From: Streptomyces sp. Ru72
Lineage (GTDB): Bacteria; Actinomycetota; Actinomycetes; Streptomycetales; Streptomycetaceae
DNA length: 55,933 nucleotides
Assembly: GCF_002920635.1 (NCBI RefSeq)
Contig: NZ_PQSR01000044.1
Location: 1-55,933, forward strand
Direction of reading: 5' to 3'
Each line of letters starts with the position of its first letter. The stretch's first letter is position 1. The notes under the pieces are model-generated. The model was not told the DNA's origin. It did not search any database and worked only from the letters and a program-made list of their open reading frames with translations. A program made the translations under genes and the position numbers. Below, in pieces: positions 17,241 to 25,474 of this stretch.

Positions 17241-17899
17241 TCCGTGTCCTGCTGGTCGACGACCAGCCACTCATTCGCAGTGGATTCCGCGCGCTCCTCG
17301 ATCTCGAAGACGACATCGAGGTGGTGGCCGAGGCCGCCGACGGCGGCGAGGGCCTGGAGCTCGCCGAAGAGCACCTGCCCGACGTCGCGCTCATCGACAT
17401 CCAGATGCCGGTCGTCGACGGCATCGAGGCGACCCGGCGCATCGCCGCGGACCCGGCCCTGGCCGCGGTACACGTCGTCATCCTGACCAACTACGGCTTG
17501 GACGAATACGTCTTCGACGCGCTGCGCGCCGGCGCCGCCGGATTCCTGGTGAAGGACGTCGTGCCTGAGGACTTTCTGCACGCCGTACGCGTCGCCGCGC
17601 GCGGCGACGCCCTTCTCGCGCCGTCGATCACCCGCAAGCTGATCAACCAGTACGTCGCTCAGCCGCTCCCCAACGGCACAGGCACGGGGCTGGAAGAGCT
17701 GACCCGCCGCGAACGCGAGGCCGTCGTGCTGGTCGCGCAAGGCCTGTCCAACGACGAGATCGCGGATCGTCTGGTGATCAGCCCGCTGACCGCGAAGACC
17801 CACATCAACCGGGCCATGGCCAAGCTTCATGCCCGTGACCGTGCCCAACTGGTGGTCCTCGCCTACGAGTCCGGCCTGGTAGCGCCACGCAAGGCTTGA
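17237..17899 (+). CDS. NarL/FixJ-family response regulator
   Basis: The predicted protein has 220 residues. The receiver domain carries the acidic pair LLVDDQ (D8, D9), the phospho-acceptor D54 in VALIDIQMP, the Thr in VVILTNY and the Lys in GFLVKDV. A C-terminal LuxR-type HTH (TRREREAVVLVAQGLSNDEI, then SPLTAKTHINRAMAKL) binds DNA. All key residues are present, so the protein should be functional. It overlaps the upstream kinase by 4 bp and is certainly its partner. The divergent DUF6223 gene on the other side of the kinase is a candidate target. Confidence 0.95.
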   Translation: MIRVLLVDDQPLIRSGFRALLDLEDDIEVVAEAADGGEGLELAEEHLPDVALIDIQMPVVDGIEATRRIAADPALAAVHVVILTNYGLDEYVFDALRAGAAGFLVKDVVPEDFLHAVRVAARGDALLAPSITRKLINQYVAQPLPNGTGTGLEELTRREREAVVLVAQGLSNDEIADRLVISPLTAKTHINRAMAKLHARDRAQLVVLAYESGLVAPRKA

Positions 17900-17922
17900 C
17901 ATCGGCGGTCCAGTGCATGCCT

Positions 17923-17946
17923 CACCCCACTCCGCTCATCGGGGTG
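17923..17946. terminator. Weak hairpin between convergent genes
   Basis: CACCCC and GGGGTG form a 6-bp stem around a 12-nt loop between the response regulator and the convergent hypothetical gene. There is no T-run, as is usual in Streptomyces. Confidence 0.3.
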
Positions 17947-17959
17947 GCCACATGACGGC

Positions 17960-18688
17960 TCAGGCATCCGGTTCCGCGCCGGCGAGAGAGGCCTCCAGCT
18001 CCGCCCGCTGCTGCCGGGGCAGGTGATCACCGAGCGGAACCGTTCTGGGGCTGTGCTCACCGTCGCAGAGCCAGCTCCGCTCCTCCCTGTCGAACGACCA
18101 CGGCTGGGCGCCCCACATCGGGTGGCCTCCGAGCAGGCGTTGAGCCAGTGGTGCGCACCCTTCGGGGGCGCCTTGGGCGATCAGAGCCCCTGCGACGACG
18201 TTCACGGCCTCCGCAGGGGTCCCGGTGTCGCCCAGCACGGGCAGGAGGAGCAACAGACGGGCGTAGGAGTCGGTGACACCGGCCGCTCCGTCGGGGGCGT
18301 GGAGGATGGCGGCGAGCTCCGGCCAGCACAGGCCCGGGCCGATGCGGTCCTGGTCCGTGCTGGCCAGGACAGCGTCGCTGCTTCCCGGGCGGACCAGGAA
18401 GCAGTCCGTGCTGGTGTACTCCTCACCGCTGTTGTAGTGCAGAACGATCGAGAACCCGCCCTCCAGCGGGACCTCGAACACCGGCCAGGCCGACTTGTCG
18501 TGCAGGCGTTCCAGCATGGCGCCGGCATCGGCAGCGTCCACACCGAAGGCCTCCGGCGACACGCCCTCACACGGATCGACCAGATGCGCGGCCCAGAATC
18601 CGGGCTCGCCGAGCAACGGAAGACCATCCACAACGGGAGCTGAGGAGTACCAGTGCCGCGCCATCACCATGCCGCAATTGTGGCCCAC
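17960..18688 (-). CDS. Conserved hypothetical protein
   Basis: The predicted protein has up to 242 residues; an alternative start eight codons later (MARHWYSSAPV) fits equally well. It is soluble, acidic and rich in aromatic residues. Recognisable stretches are FEVPLEGGFSIVLHYNSGEE, then DCFLVRPGS, a CWPELAAIL segment and GGHPMWGAQPWSFDREERSW. The pattern resembles cytoplasmic proteins of unknown role found singly in Streptomyces, sometimes beside toxin or immunity genes. I do not recognise a named family and context gives no clue: a convergent response regulator downstream and a VOC gene upstream. Confidence 0.75.
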   Translation of the reverse strand: MGHNCGMVMARHWYSSAPVVDGLPLLGEPGFWAAHLVDPCEGVSPEAFGVDAADAGAMLERLHDKSAWPVFEVPLEGGFSIVLHYNSGEEYTSTDCFLVRPGSSDAVLASTDQDRIGPGLCWPELAAILHAPDGAAGVTDSYARLLLLLPVLGDTGTPAEAVNVVAGALIAQGAPEGCAPLAQRLLGGHPMWGAQPWSFDREERSWLCDGEHSPRTVPLGDHLPRQQRAELEASLAGAEPDA

Positions 18689-18768
18689 GAAGATCCGCTC
18701 TGTTCGACCGCCGCAGGAGCTACCGGGAGATCAACTTGACGGCTCGGGGACGTGAGATGTCCATGCGC

Positions 18769-19218
18769 TCAACGGCACTGGGTGCCTTGGCCTGGCTCCG
18801 TCTGCCCCAGGCGGTCTGCGACATACGCAGCGAGCGTCTCTCGGGACGGCTGTCCCCAGCCGATGCAGAACGGGTGCCCGGCCGGGTCCGCATACACCTG
18901 GTGTCCCTCGGCGGCATCGAGATCAGGAGCTGGTCGAAGAAGGCGAGCGCCCAGGGCGATGGCCTCCTCGTGCGCAGCTCGCGGGTCGTTGACATGCAGG
19001 TCGAGATGCACTTGCTGGAGGGTCGTTCCGTGCGGCCAGTCGGGCGGGACATGGTTCGGCGCCAGTTGCACGCCGATCCGCCACTCTCCGGCAGCGTCGA
19101 TGACGCTGTGCCAATCGTCGTCCTCGAAGACGTGCCCGCCGAGCATGCCGGCCCAGAACGCGCTCTCCGCATGGAGGTCGGCGGCATCGAACACGATCAC
19201 CTGACGGACCATCTGCAT
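18769..19218 (-). CDS. VOC/glyoxalase-like family protein
   Basis: The predicted protein has 149 residues starting MQMVRQVIVFDAADLHAESA. Two half-modules are visible: FWAGMLGGHVFEDDDWHSVID...GVQLAPNH and VHLDLHVNDPRAAHEEAIALGARLL. The C-terminal YADPAGHPFCIGW is the Glyoxalase_6 signature. A longer in-frame start exists but its extension (RGKGAGHTRAGP) is not domain-like. It faces the same way as the hypothetical gene downstream, with an 80-bp gap. The ligand is unknown; antibiotic sequestration or a small metabolic reaction are both possible. Confidence 0.85.
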   Translation of the reverse strand: MQMVRQVIVFDAADLHAESAFWAGMLGGHVFEDDDWHSVIDAAGEWRIGVQLAPNHVPPDWPHGTTLQQVHLDLHVNDPRAAHEEAIALGARLLRPAPDLDAAEGHQVYADPAGHPFCIGWGQPSRETLAAYVADRLGQTEPGQGTQCR

Positions 19219-19641
19219 AACGCGCACACTACGGGAGCGAGTACTTTCCGGACAGATCGTCCCTGCCGGACCTGCCCGGGTGTGGCCCGCTCCCTTGCCA
19301 CGCACACCGCCGGCGTGTCACCAGACCCGGCGAGCGTTCATGGTCACCGCACTGGTGAAGCTGTCCTTCGCGTGGTCGCCGGGGCCGACACCCTGGTCGT
19401 GGCCCATCGGCACCAGCGGGTCGATGAGGACGGCCCCCTGCGGAAGGCCACCCGCCTGACACCGAACGCTTCGCCACCGCCGTCTCCGAGCTCCATTTTG
19501 TTCGGAGCTCTCAGTCGGCCGCCTCGGCCGTCGGAACCACCGCAGCGGCGCTCATCGGCGCCGCCGCTCCAGGTTCGTCCGTGATCTTGCATCCATGGAC
19601 GTCGGTTTCCGCTCCCTTCCCGCCCCTCGCGGCCCTCGACG
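19219..19641. other. Intergenic region with a perfect 7-bp dyad
   Basis: No intact gene. A dyad GAGCTCC-N9-GGAGCTC at 19488-19510 encloses TTTTGTTCGG. This resembles the end of the inverted-repeat element at about 15.2 kb (TTTTGTTCGGGGC), so it may be a solo or folded terminus of the same element type. A minus-strand stretch around 19330-19460 reads protein-like (GAVLIDPLVPMGHDQGVGPG) but I cannot assign it. Confidence 0.4.
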
Positions 19642-21486
19642 TCACCGCAGAGTCAGAGCCCAGCCCGATCCGAGGGCGGCCAATCCCACGACGAACCAAA
19701 GGCCGTAGTCACCCACCGCACCATCGTGGATCGCCTTGAGGGCAGCCGCCGGGCGCAAGACGGCCCGGCGGAGTACGGTTCCGGCTTTCTGCCACCACAG
19801 TGAGACGCCTGCCAGCACCAGCGAACCGGTGGCGGATGCCGCACCGAAGACCCATCCCCCGGTCCATGGCGTGGAGTTACCGGGAACGGGCCGCGTGGCC
19901 GGCAACCGCCCTGCGAGTACGTGTGCTGCGGTCAGCCGCGGCTGCTGGACCGAGTGCGCCACGTGAGCGAACCAGTCCGCCACGCCGGGCACGAAAGACA
20001 GCCCGTAGGCGAGCACCACCAGTACCAGCGGCGGACCGAACATCACGAACCGCCGCCCGAGGCTCATCCGGTCGTGCTCGGGTCCGACGTCGGGTTCGCC
20101 CTCCTCCGGTTCGGTCGGCTCCCGGGTCAGCGCGGGATCCTCCTTGGGCCCCCATCCCAGGAAGACGCGAGCCGCCGCGCGGAGGAACACCGCCCCCGTT
20201 GCCGCTGCTCCTGCCGCCACAACCGCCGTCACCCAGCCTTTCCCGGCCGCACCCACGATGAGAGCCGTGGACAGGAAAGTCCCGAAGGGAGGTACCAGGG
20301 CGAAGCCCAGCGCACAGGCGACGAGGAGCAGACCGGGCAGCACGCCGCCGCGTCGTCGGCCCCTGCCGTGCAGCAGGAGTTCGTCGCCGGCCTTCAGCCA
20401 CTGGATGATGGCGGCGATCAGCAGGAACACGGCTGCTTTCAGCAACCCGTCGGTCATGACGAACAGCGTCGCACCGGCCAGTCCGCGCGGGGTGAGCAGG
20501 GCGATGCCGAGCAGGACGATGCCGCCGTGCGCGACCGTGGCGAAGGCCAACTGCCGCTTGAGGTCCGCTTCCAGCAGAGCCATGACGGCGCCGAGGACGA
20601 TCGAGGACACGGCCATCGCCAGGAGCCCGTTGCGGATCGCCTGGTGGTGTCCGGCGAACGCCTCGGAGAATCCGTCCCAGTAGATCCGGCTGAACGTGTG
20701 GTAGGCGAGGTCGCTCATGATGCCGGAGAACAGGGCGCCCACCGGGGCGGGCACGACGGTGTAGGCGTCGGCCAGCCAGAAGTGGAAGGGCACGGCGCCG
20801 GCCTTGACCAGAAGACCCGCGGTGATCAGCGTGAAGCCCACGACCGCTGGACTGCTCGGCGGATGGCCCCGCAGACTCTCGCCGATCTGCGCCAGGTTGA
20901 GCGCACCGACGTGGCCGTAGACGAGGGCGATGCCCAGCAGCACGGTGAGGGCGCCGACCGTGTTGAGCACGGCGAACGTGAGCGCTCCCTGGACTACCCC
21001 GGCCTGGTGGATCTGGTAGCCGCACAGCGCGTACGCCGCCACACTCATCAGCTCGAGCCACACGAAGACGTTGAACAGGTCGCCCGAGAGCGAGAATCCC
21101 ACCATGCCGGCGAGCAGGGACAGTACCAGCGTGTGGTAGAGGTGCCCCACCTCCTCGAAATACCGCCAGGAGTAGACCAGGCTGGCGGTGACGAGCAGCC
21201 CGGCCAGGGCGGCGAGCCCCGCCGCGGCCGGTTCCACGACGAAGGCGATCCCCAGCGCCACGCCACCGACCGGACGCCAGCCGCCGAACCAGTAGACCAT
21301 CGGCTCGTGGCGTGTCGCCCACACGAGAATGACCGTCATCACCGTGACGGCGGCCGCCGCAGCGAGGGCCAGCAGGTCCGGCCCGCGACGCGGCACCCAC
21401 CGGGCGACCGCCGCCAGCAGCGCCCCCGTCAGCAGGGGGACAGCGACGGTCAACGGCACCAGGGTCTGCGGGTCAGCCACGGACAC
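19642..21486 (-). CDS. mnhD: Mrp/Mnh Na+/H+ antiporter subunit D
   Basis: The predicted protein has about 614 residues, longer than the usual 500. The extra length is a C-terminal extension with at least two more helices after the core. The core is a Proton_antipo_M domain (ND2/ND4/ND5-like) of about 14 helices with the conserved charged residues of the proton path: WLELMSVAAYAL (Glu), LVKAGAVPFHFWLADAY (Lys) and EADLKRQLAFATVAHGG (Lys). It is the last gene of the operon. Its start, GTG at 21486 or 21480, overlaps the mnhC stop. It is the only antiporter-like subunit in this operon because no full MnhA is encoded, so it should carry cation/proton exchange. Confidence 0.9.
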   Translation of the reverse strand: MSVADPQTLVPLTVAVPLLTGALLAAVARWVPRRGPDLLALAAAAAVTVMTVILVWATRHEPMVYWFGGWRPVGGVALGIAFVVEPAAAGLAALAGLLVTASLVYSWRYFEEVGHLYHTLVLSLLAGMVGFSLSGDLFNVFVWLELMSVAAYALCGYQIHQAGVVQGALTFAVLNTVGALTVLLGIALVYGHVGALNLAQIGESLRGHPPSSPAVVGFTLITAGLLVKAGAVPFHFWLADAYTVVPAPVGALFSGIMSDLAYHTFSRIYWDGFSEAFAGHHQAIRNGLLAMAVSSIVLGAVMALLEADLKRQLAFATVAHGGIVLLGIALLTPRGLAGATLFVMTDGLLKAAVFLLIAAIIQWLKAGDELLLHGRGRRRGGVLPGLLLVACALGFALVPPFGTFLSTALIVGAAGKGWVTAVVAAGAAATGAVFLRAAARVFLGWGPKEDPALTREPTEPEEGEPDVGPEHDRMSLGRRFVMFGPPLVLVVLAYGLSFVPGVADWFAHVAHSVQQPRLTAAHVLAGRLPATRPVPGNSTPWTGGWVFGAASATGSLVLAGVSLWWQKAGTVLRRAVLRPAAALKAIHDGAVGDYGLWFVVGLAALGSGWALTLR

Positions 21487-21817
21487 GCGCCAGTTCGTCC
21501 GGGTCCAGCGTTCCGCCGCAACTATGGCTTTGCTGAGCCAGTGCGAGCAGCAGAGCAAGCGCCACCACACTCACCACCACATCGGTGAGAGTGAGGGCCT
21601 GCAAGACGGGGTCGGCCATGGGTCTGCCCGGCTGGGGGCTCTGGGCGATCGGCGGCTGGCCACCCCGGACAGAACCGAGGGAGATCAGCGCGACATAGGT
21701 GGCCGACTGAGTCACCGTCAGACTGACCGCCATATGAATGTAGTTCCGGCTGTTGACGAGGCCGTGGAGACCAGCCGTGAACAGGACGCCGGCAACCACG
21801 TACGGATAGACGCTCAC
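21473..21817 (-). CDS. mnhC: Mrp/Mnh antiporter subunit C (NuoK-like)
   Basis: The predicted protein has 114 residues with three transmembrane helices, homologous to NuoK: VVAGVLFTAGLHGLV, SRNYIHMAVSLTVTQSATYV and QALTLTDVVVSVVALALLLA. The conserved DPVLQALTLTDVV stretch is typical of MnhC. The GTG start overlaps the mnhB stop (GTGA) and its stop overlaps mnhD, showing tight translational coupling. It is a structural membrane subunit that packs against MnhD and MnhG in the complex. The family member is slightly shorter than usual but complete. Confidence 0.92.
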   Translation of the reverse strand: MSVYPYVVAGVLFTAGLHGLVNSRNYIHMAVSLTVTQSATYVALISLGSVRGGQPPIAQSPQPGRPMADPVLQALTLTDVVVSVVALALLLALAQQSHSCGGTLDPDELARVRG

Positions 21818-22569
21818 TGGCCCTCCCCTGAGGGCTGCGGATGCGGAACCGTCTCGATGTACTCCTCCAGGAACTCGTGGAAGATCAGTACGACGGCGGC
21901 GGCAACCTCCAGTCCGGTGACCCAGTTCAGCACGGCCACCGTGCCACCCGACGCGAGGCTGCCGGTGCTGCCCAGGGGCAGGAACCCCGCGAGGAAGGCC
22001 TGCCCCGCCGCCATGGCCGCCAGACCCACGCCGATGTACCCGGCGGCCCCCGTGCCCTCCGCCGGGTCGACGAGCGCGGTCGGGGTCAGGGCCCGATGGT
22101 CGCGGTAGCTGCCCGCGATCCAGATGAGCAGAGCGGCCGCGGCGCACACGACACCTCCCTGGAAGCCACCCCCAGGGGTCAGATAGCCGTAGGCGACCGT
22201 CCACAGCCCCAGAAGCAGCGTCACGGGCACGAGGCACCCACCGATCTGCCGGACGGCGGCACTGGTCACTTCGTCGTGCGGCCGCTCTTCGGGCACGTCC
22301 CGGGAGCTCCTCAGCAGCAGTGCGGTACCCATGACGCTGGTGAACAGGATCAGCTCCTCGCCCAAGGTGTCCCAGCCGCGGTATCCGAACACGACGGTCG
22401 AGGGGATGTTGGTGACCCGTAGTTGCCCGACGGCGTGCTGTAGCACGTATGCCGCGTAGGCGTGCGGCTTCGAACCGAAGTCCGGAAGGCCCACCATCCC
22501 CCACATGACCACTCCCGCCACCACCCCGGCCGCAGGCACGAACAACAGCAGGCGCAGTCGGCGGCTCAT
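21814..22569 (-). CDS. mnhB: MnhB with an MbhE-like N-terminal part
   Basis: The predicted protein has 251 residues, much longer than a stand-alone MnhB (about 140). The first about 95 residues (LPDFGSKPHAYAAYVLQHAV, then NIPSTVVFGYRGWDTLGEEL) match the MbhE/MnhA C-terminal segment. The rest is the MnhB domain with PVTLLLGLWTVAYGYLTPGGG and FQGGVVCAAAALL. Carrying the MnhA C-terminal module on MnhB is known in mbh-like and actinobacterial Mrp operons. It overlaps both neighbours by 4 bp. It is an integral membrane subunit of the cation antiporter. Confidence 0.88.
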   Translation of the reverse strand: MSRRLRLLLFVPAAGVVAGVVMWGMVGLPDFGSKPHAYAAYVLQHAVGQLRVTNIPSTVVFGYRGWDTLGEELILFTSVMGTALLLRSSRDVPEERPHDEVTSAAVRQIGGCLVPVTLLLGLWTVAYGYLTPGGGFQGGVVCAAAALLIWIAGSYRDHRALTPTALVDPAEGTGAAGYIGVGLAAMAAGQAFLAGFLPLGSTGSLASGGTVAVLNWVTGLEVAAAVVLIFHEFLEEYIETVPHPQPSGEGQ

Positions 22570-22823
22570 CGGTCGCTCCGCCGTTTCTCGAGCCGTCCCC
22601 CGGTGCGGTAGATCGTCGCCAGGAGGAGCATCGGGTACGCCACCGTGGAGACCACCGCCACGGAGATCGCGACGTCGGGAGCCTGGATGACGGTGAACAG
22701 CACCACGAGCGACAGACCGAACAAGCCGTTGACCATGACCTGACGCAACGGGTCGTGACAGGCCACCACCGCCACGCCGAGTACCACGACGGCAGTGAAG
22801 GCGACGATCTGCAGCACGATCAT
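22566..22823 (-). CDS. DUF4040 / MbhD-like subunit (detached MnhA C-terminal piece)
   Basis: The predicted protein has 85 residues with three transmembrane helices. The sequence LQIVAFTAVVVLGVAVVACH, DPLRQVMVNGLFGLSLVVLF and QAPDVAISVAVVSTVAYPML matches DUF4040. In classical Mrp this is part of the MnhA C-terminus; here it is a separate gene, as in membrane-bound hydrogenase (MbhD). ATGA overlaps link it to mnhG and mnhB. The N-terminal ND5-like antiporter domain of MnhA is not encoded anywhere in the operon. Confidence 0.88.
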   Translation of the reverse strand: MIVLQIVAFTAVVVLGVAVVACHDPLRQVMVNGLFGLSLVVLFTVIQAPDVAISVAVVSTVAYPMLLLATIYRTGGRLEKRRSDR

Positions 22824-23185
22824 GATTCGTCCTCCGATGCCGCCGCATCGGGTGGGCCAGGGCGGTTGCCCTCTTGGGTGCCGACCGGATCCAGGTCCCC
22901 GTGGATCAAGCGACGTGCCGACCGCGCAGTGGCATGGGTGAGTACGGGGTTGAAGAGGGCGAGGAAGGCGACAGCCGTCAGCGCCTGCACGGTCCCCGAG
23001 GCGGACGAGAAGCCGGTGAGTGCCACCGCGATTCCGATCAAAACAGGCCCGACCGTGGTGCCGGCCGCAGCGAAATGCAGGCGGTCGAACACATCGCGCA
23101 TCCACCACACCCCCAGGCAGCACACCAGTTGGGCGATGACTCCGGCGGCCAGGGCGACGTCGGCCGCGATCCGGACCGCGCTCAT
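22820..23185 (-). CDS. mnhG: Mrp/Mnh antiporter subunit G
   Basis: The predicted protein has 121 residues with three transmembrane helices followed by a charged tail (GTQEGNRPGPPDAAASEDES). The conserved CLGVWWMRDVFDRLHFAAAG, then TTVGPVLIGIAVAL and LFNPVLTHATARSARRL match the MnhG/PhaG family (usual RLHAxTKxxTLG replaced by RLHFAAAGTTVG, a common actinobacterial variant). It overlaps mnhF upstream and the DUF4040 gene downstream by 4 bp each. It is a membrane subunit needed for assembly of the antiporter complex. Confidence 0.92.
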   Translation of the reverse strand: MSAVRIAADVALAAGVIAQLVCCLGVWWMRDVFDRLHFAAAGTTVGPVLIGIAVALTGFSSASGTVQALTAVAFLALFNPVLTHATARSARRLIHGDLDPVGTQEGNRPGPPDAAASEDES

Positions 23186-23436
23186 GGAGTGCGGTCCAGG
23201 AACCGGGCGCACAGCAGTCCGCTCACCCAACTCAGCACAGCCGTGATCAGGGCGACGCCTGTGGCAGAGGAACTCTGCGTGCCCACCGCAACGCAGACGA
23301 CGGCCAACGTCGCCATGCCCCCGCCGAGCTCCAGGGCCACAAGCCCGTCGATGGCACGCCCCCGCACGCACACCGGCACCAACGGCGCGAAGCCGAGGAG
23401 AAGCACCGCCGCGGCGATCAGGAACTCCTGCCTCAT
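23182..23436 (-). CDS. mnhF: Mrp/Mnh antiporter subunit F
   Basis: The predicted protein has 84 residues with three transmembrane helices, the standard size for MnhF/PhaF. The features RGRAIDGLVALELGGGMATL and a final FLDR fit the family, where the Asp in RxxDRxxA-like motifs is conserved (here IDGLVALE). ATGA overlaps couple it to mnhE and mnhG. It forms part of the small-subunit bundle of the complex. Confidence 0.9.
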   Translation of the reverse strand: MRQEFLIAAAVLLLGFAPLVPVCVRGRAIDGLVALELGGGMATLAVVCVAVGTQSSSATGVALITAVLSWVSGLLCARFLDRTP

Positions 23437-23930
23437 ACCGGCTCCTCCGACGCCCGCAGGGGGCGCAGATCGTGCAGCAGAGCCCTGCCACTGGCGGAAT
23501 CCACGTCCAGCACATAAGCGTTCGGCGAGTAGGTCGCCACCACCGCCAGCCACGCAGCGACCGGTCCCGCGCCTGGCGCGACCCTGCCGACGTCCCTGTG
23601 CACGAACCGGCCCACCCGGTCGCGTCGGCCCGCGGACACACTCCGGATCAGTACCGCCGAGATGACACCGAAGTCGACGACCGTCTGCCAGGCCGTACGG
23701 GGAAGAGCCGGCACCCACCGCACCCTGGGCCGGCTCCCCAACAGCCCACGCCCTGCCACCCACTGTGCAGCCACCGCAGACACAGTGGACGCCCCGGCAC
23801 CCCACACGGCCGTCAGCCACCCGCCCTGACCGCTGAACAGGAACCACAGCGGATACAGCACACACCACCATGTCAGTCCAGCCACCAACCGGCGGCCGAG
23901 CGGCCGTTGCCGGAACGCATCGTCCTTCAC
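23433..23930 (-). CDS. mnhE: Mrp/Mnh antiporter subunit E, first gene of the operon
   Basis: The predicted protein has about 165 residues. Two N-terminal helices (WWCVLYPLWFLFSGQ and TAVWGAGASTVSAVAAQW) precede a third near 90-110, then a soluble MnhE domain with the characteristic VVATYSPNAYVLDVDSASGR followed by LLHDLRP (the family's SPGTxxLDVD...LxVH motif). The GTG start is inferred from family length; no strong Shine-Dalgarno is seen, so the exact start is uncertain. The gene order E-F-G-DUF4040-B-C-D with overlaps throughout indicates one transcript whose promoter must lie in the 290 bp upstream. Confidence 0.85.
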   Translation of the reverse strand: MKDDAFRQRPLGRRLVAGLTWWCVLYPLWFLFSGQGGWLTAVWGAGASTVSAVAAQWVAGRGLLGSRPRVRWVPALPRTAWQTVVDFGVISAVLIRSVSAGRRDRVGRFVHRDVGRVAPGAGPVAAWLAVVATYSPNAYVLDVDSASGRALLHDLRPLRASEEPV

Positions 23931-24223
23931 AGCAGTGCCCAAGTCACGATCACGACCCGGAAAGGTACCCATTCCTGGTCCGTTTCGCGCGGGAAACGAC
24001 CCGTATGGACGCCCTCTGTTCCGGTGAACGAAAGCCCGGAGGCCGAGGCCGGGCCTGCAGACCCGGCGCGGCCGGAGCCGGAAGGCGCACCGGCAAACAG
24101 GCGCCCGGATGAACAACGAGAGGGCTGACCCGGCCACGCGCGCCGGATACCGCCCACGGCCAGGAACGGCCGCCTACGGTGCAGAGCGTCAGAGGTCGGC
24201 GGTCACGACACGCGACACCCGCC
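23931..24223. other. Divergent-looking gap upstream of the Mrp operon
   Basis: No gene is supported here. It should contain the mnhE promoter on the minus strand and lies downstream of the DUF4287 gene. No convincing -35/-10 pair or operator could be picked. Confidence 0.3.
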
Positions 24224-24436
24224 TCAGGCTCCGTTGCCTTCGGCGAGAGTGTGGGCGACGAGGGCGTTGGCGTGGCCGTGACCGAGTCCGTGCTCGGCCT
24301 TGAGCCAGGTGACGAGTTCCATGTGCTTGGTCAGGGGCGAGGTCCGGATGAGCTTCTTCCACTCCGCGATCGGGCGGCCGTACTTCTTCTCGATCGAGGG
24401 GAAGTAGCTGGCGGGGCCCTTCGTTGGCGCAGTCAT
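24224..24436 (-). CDS. DUF4287 domain-containing protein
   Basis: The predicted protein has 70 residues. The sequence GPASYFPSIEKKYGRPIAEW then KKLIRTSPLTKHMELVTWLK and AEHGLGHGHANALVAHTL is the complete DUF4287 module. This is a small helical domain often found alone or fused to a DUF5655 module. The chosen ATG has AGGA 8 nt upstream; an in-frame ATG seven codons earlier has a poorer context. Function is unknown. It lies 98 bp downstream of a DHFR-family gene on the same strand, so the two may be co-transcribed. Confidence 0.9.
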   Translation of the reverse strand: MTAPTKGPASYFPSIEKKYGRPIAEWKKLIRTSPLTKHMELVTWLKAEHGLGHGHANALVAHTLAEGNGA

Positions 24437-24534
24437 GTGCGATGTCCTGCCTGTCATGTCGTAGTGATCTCGCGTGCGTAGTTCCAGCGGGTGTCACGTC
24501 CGCAGACGCGACGGCAGGGCGTACGGGAGCCCTG

Positions 24535-25107
24535 TCAGCGGACGACGTCGAATACGTTCTTCTGCAGACCGTTGGCGTACACCTCGTGCTCGACCAGCTT
24601 CAGCTTCTGGGCGTCCTTGTCCGTAGCACTGAACAGACGCTTGCCCGCGCCGAGCAGGAGCGGGAAGACGAGCAGGTGGTAGCGGTCGATCAGGCCGGCG
24701 TCCGAAAGGCTCTGGTTCAGGGCGGCGCTGCCGTGGACGATGATCGGGCCGCCCTCGGTCTGCTTCAGCGCGGCGACCTCGTCGAGCGAGCGCAGGATCG
24801 TGGTCTCGCCCCAGTTCGACACCAGGTCGTCCTCGGTGAGCGTGGTGGAGACAACGTACTTCGGCATCACCTTGTAGTCGGCGAAGTCCTCCATGTCCGG
24901 CCATACGGGGCTGAACGCCTCGTAGCTGGTACGGCCCATCAACATCGCGGTGGCTTCCTTCTGCTCCCGACCCTTGATGTCGAACGCCTCAGGGAGGAAG
25001 TCGACGTTCTTGAAGGTCCACCCGGAGTTCCGGTAACCGGGTTCACCGCCCGGAGCCTCCACGACGCCGTCGAGCGAGATGAAAGCAGTGCTGATGAGGG
25101 TACGCAT
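24535..25107 (-). CDS. Dihydrofolate reductase-family (RibD C-terminal-like) protein
   Basis: The predicted protein has 190 residues, starting MRTLISTAFISLDGVVEAPG with GAGGAACC upstream. The fold is that of RibD_C/DHFR-like reductases: SLDGVVEAPGG, LMGRTSYEAFSPVWP, KYVVSTTLTEDDL, GGPIIVHGSAALNQSLSDAG and LLVFPLLLGAGKRLF. The NADPH-binding positions (GRxTYE, GSAxL) are conserved. Such YyaP-like proteins are common in Streptomyces and their substrates are mostly unknown; they are not the housekeeping DHFR. A DUF4287 gene follows on the same strand. Confidence 0.92.
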   Translation of the reverse strand: MRTLISTAFISLDGVVEAPGGEPGYRNSGWTFKNVDFLPEAFDIKGREQKEATAMLMGRTSYEAFSPVWPDMEDFADYKVMPKYVVSTTLTEDDLVSNWGETTILRSLDEVAALKQTEGGPIIVHGSAALNQSLSDAGLIDRYHLLVFPLLLGAGKRLFSATDKDAQKLKLVEHEVYANGLQKNVFDVVR

Positions 25108-25474
25108 CTCAAGGTTCCTCCGTGCCTCGTTGTCGCTTCACTGGATCAGACGGGACACGCCGCCGGAACTCATCGCCATCGGACGTGGATTTCCAGAAAG
25201 ATCTCGGCGGGCTGCGCATCAGGCGATCATGCGGTCGATCAGGTCAAGCAGCTTCTCCCGAAGGGTGGATCGCGACGACGGCGACCTTCCGGCCTCTGCG
25301 TCGACGTCAGGACCCGCCCTGCCAGGGCGAACAAGGCCGAAGGGAGAACAGCCGCTCTCCTGGTGCACAACGGCCGCGCGAGGCCACCGGTTTACGCGAA
25401 CCTCTTGTTCTTGCAAGTAATATGCAACAACCTGGAGGGATCCTTACCGCCTGCCGAGGACGTGGAGCCCTGTC
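25108..25474. other. Intergenic region upstream of the MFS gene
   Basis: No intact gene. A minus-strand end (TLREKLLDLIDRMIA) might be the tail of a lost regulator. The region contains the AT-rich operator listed separately. Confidence 0.3.
25411..25427. promoter_or_regulatory. TTGCA-N7-TGCAA dyad, candidate MarR operator
   Basis: A perfect 5-bp inverted repeat in an AT-rich island 48 bp upstream of the MFS start. The same half-sites recur (TTGCA-TTA-TGCAA) at 28899-28911 near the MarR gene. MarR proteins typically bind such TTGCA-type dyads. Confidence 0.5.

Noticed and set aside
19921..21588. Long plus-strand frame of 555 codons across mnhD
   Set aside because: It is antisense to a clear transporter gene, rich in Arg/Gln/Gly with no domain; a typical GC-rich shadow.
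25162..25416. Minus-strand tail ending REKLLDLIDRMIA as a regulator gene
   Set aside because: Too short, no HTH and no start; mentioned only as a possible tail within the gap.
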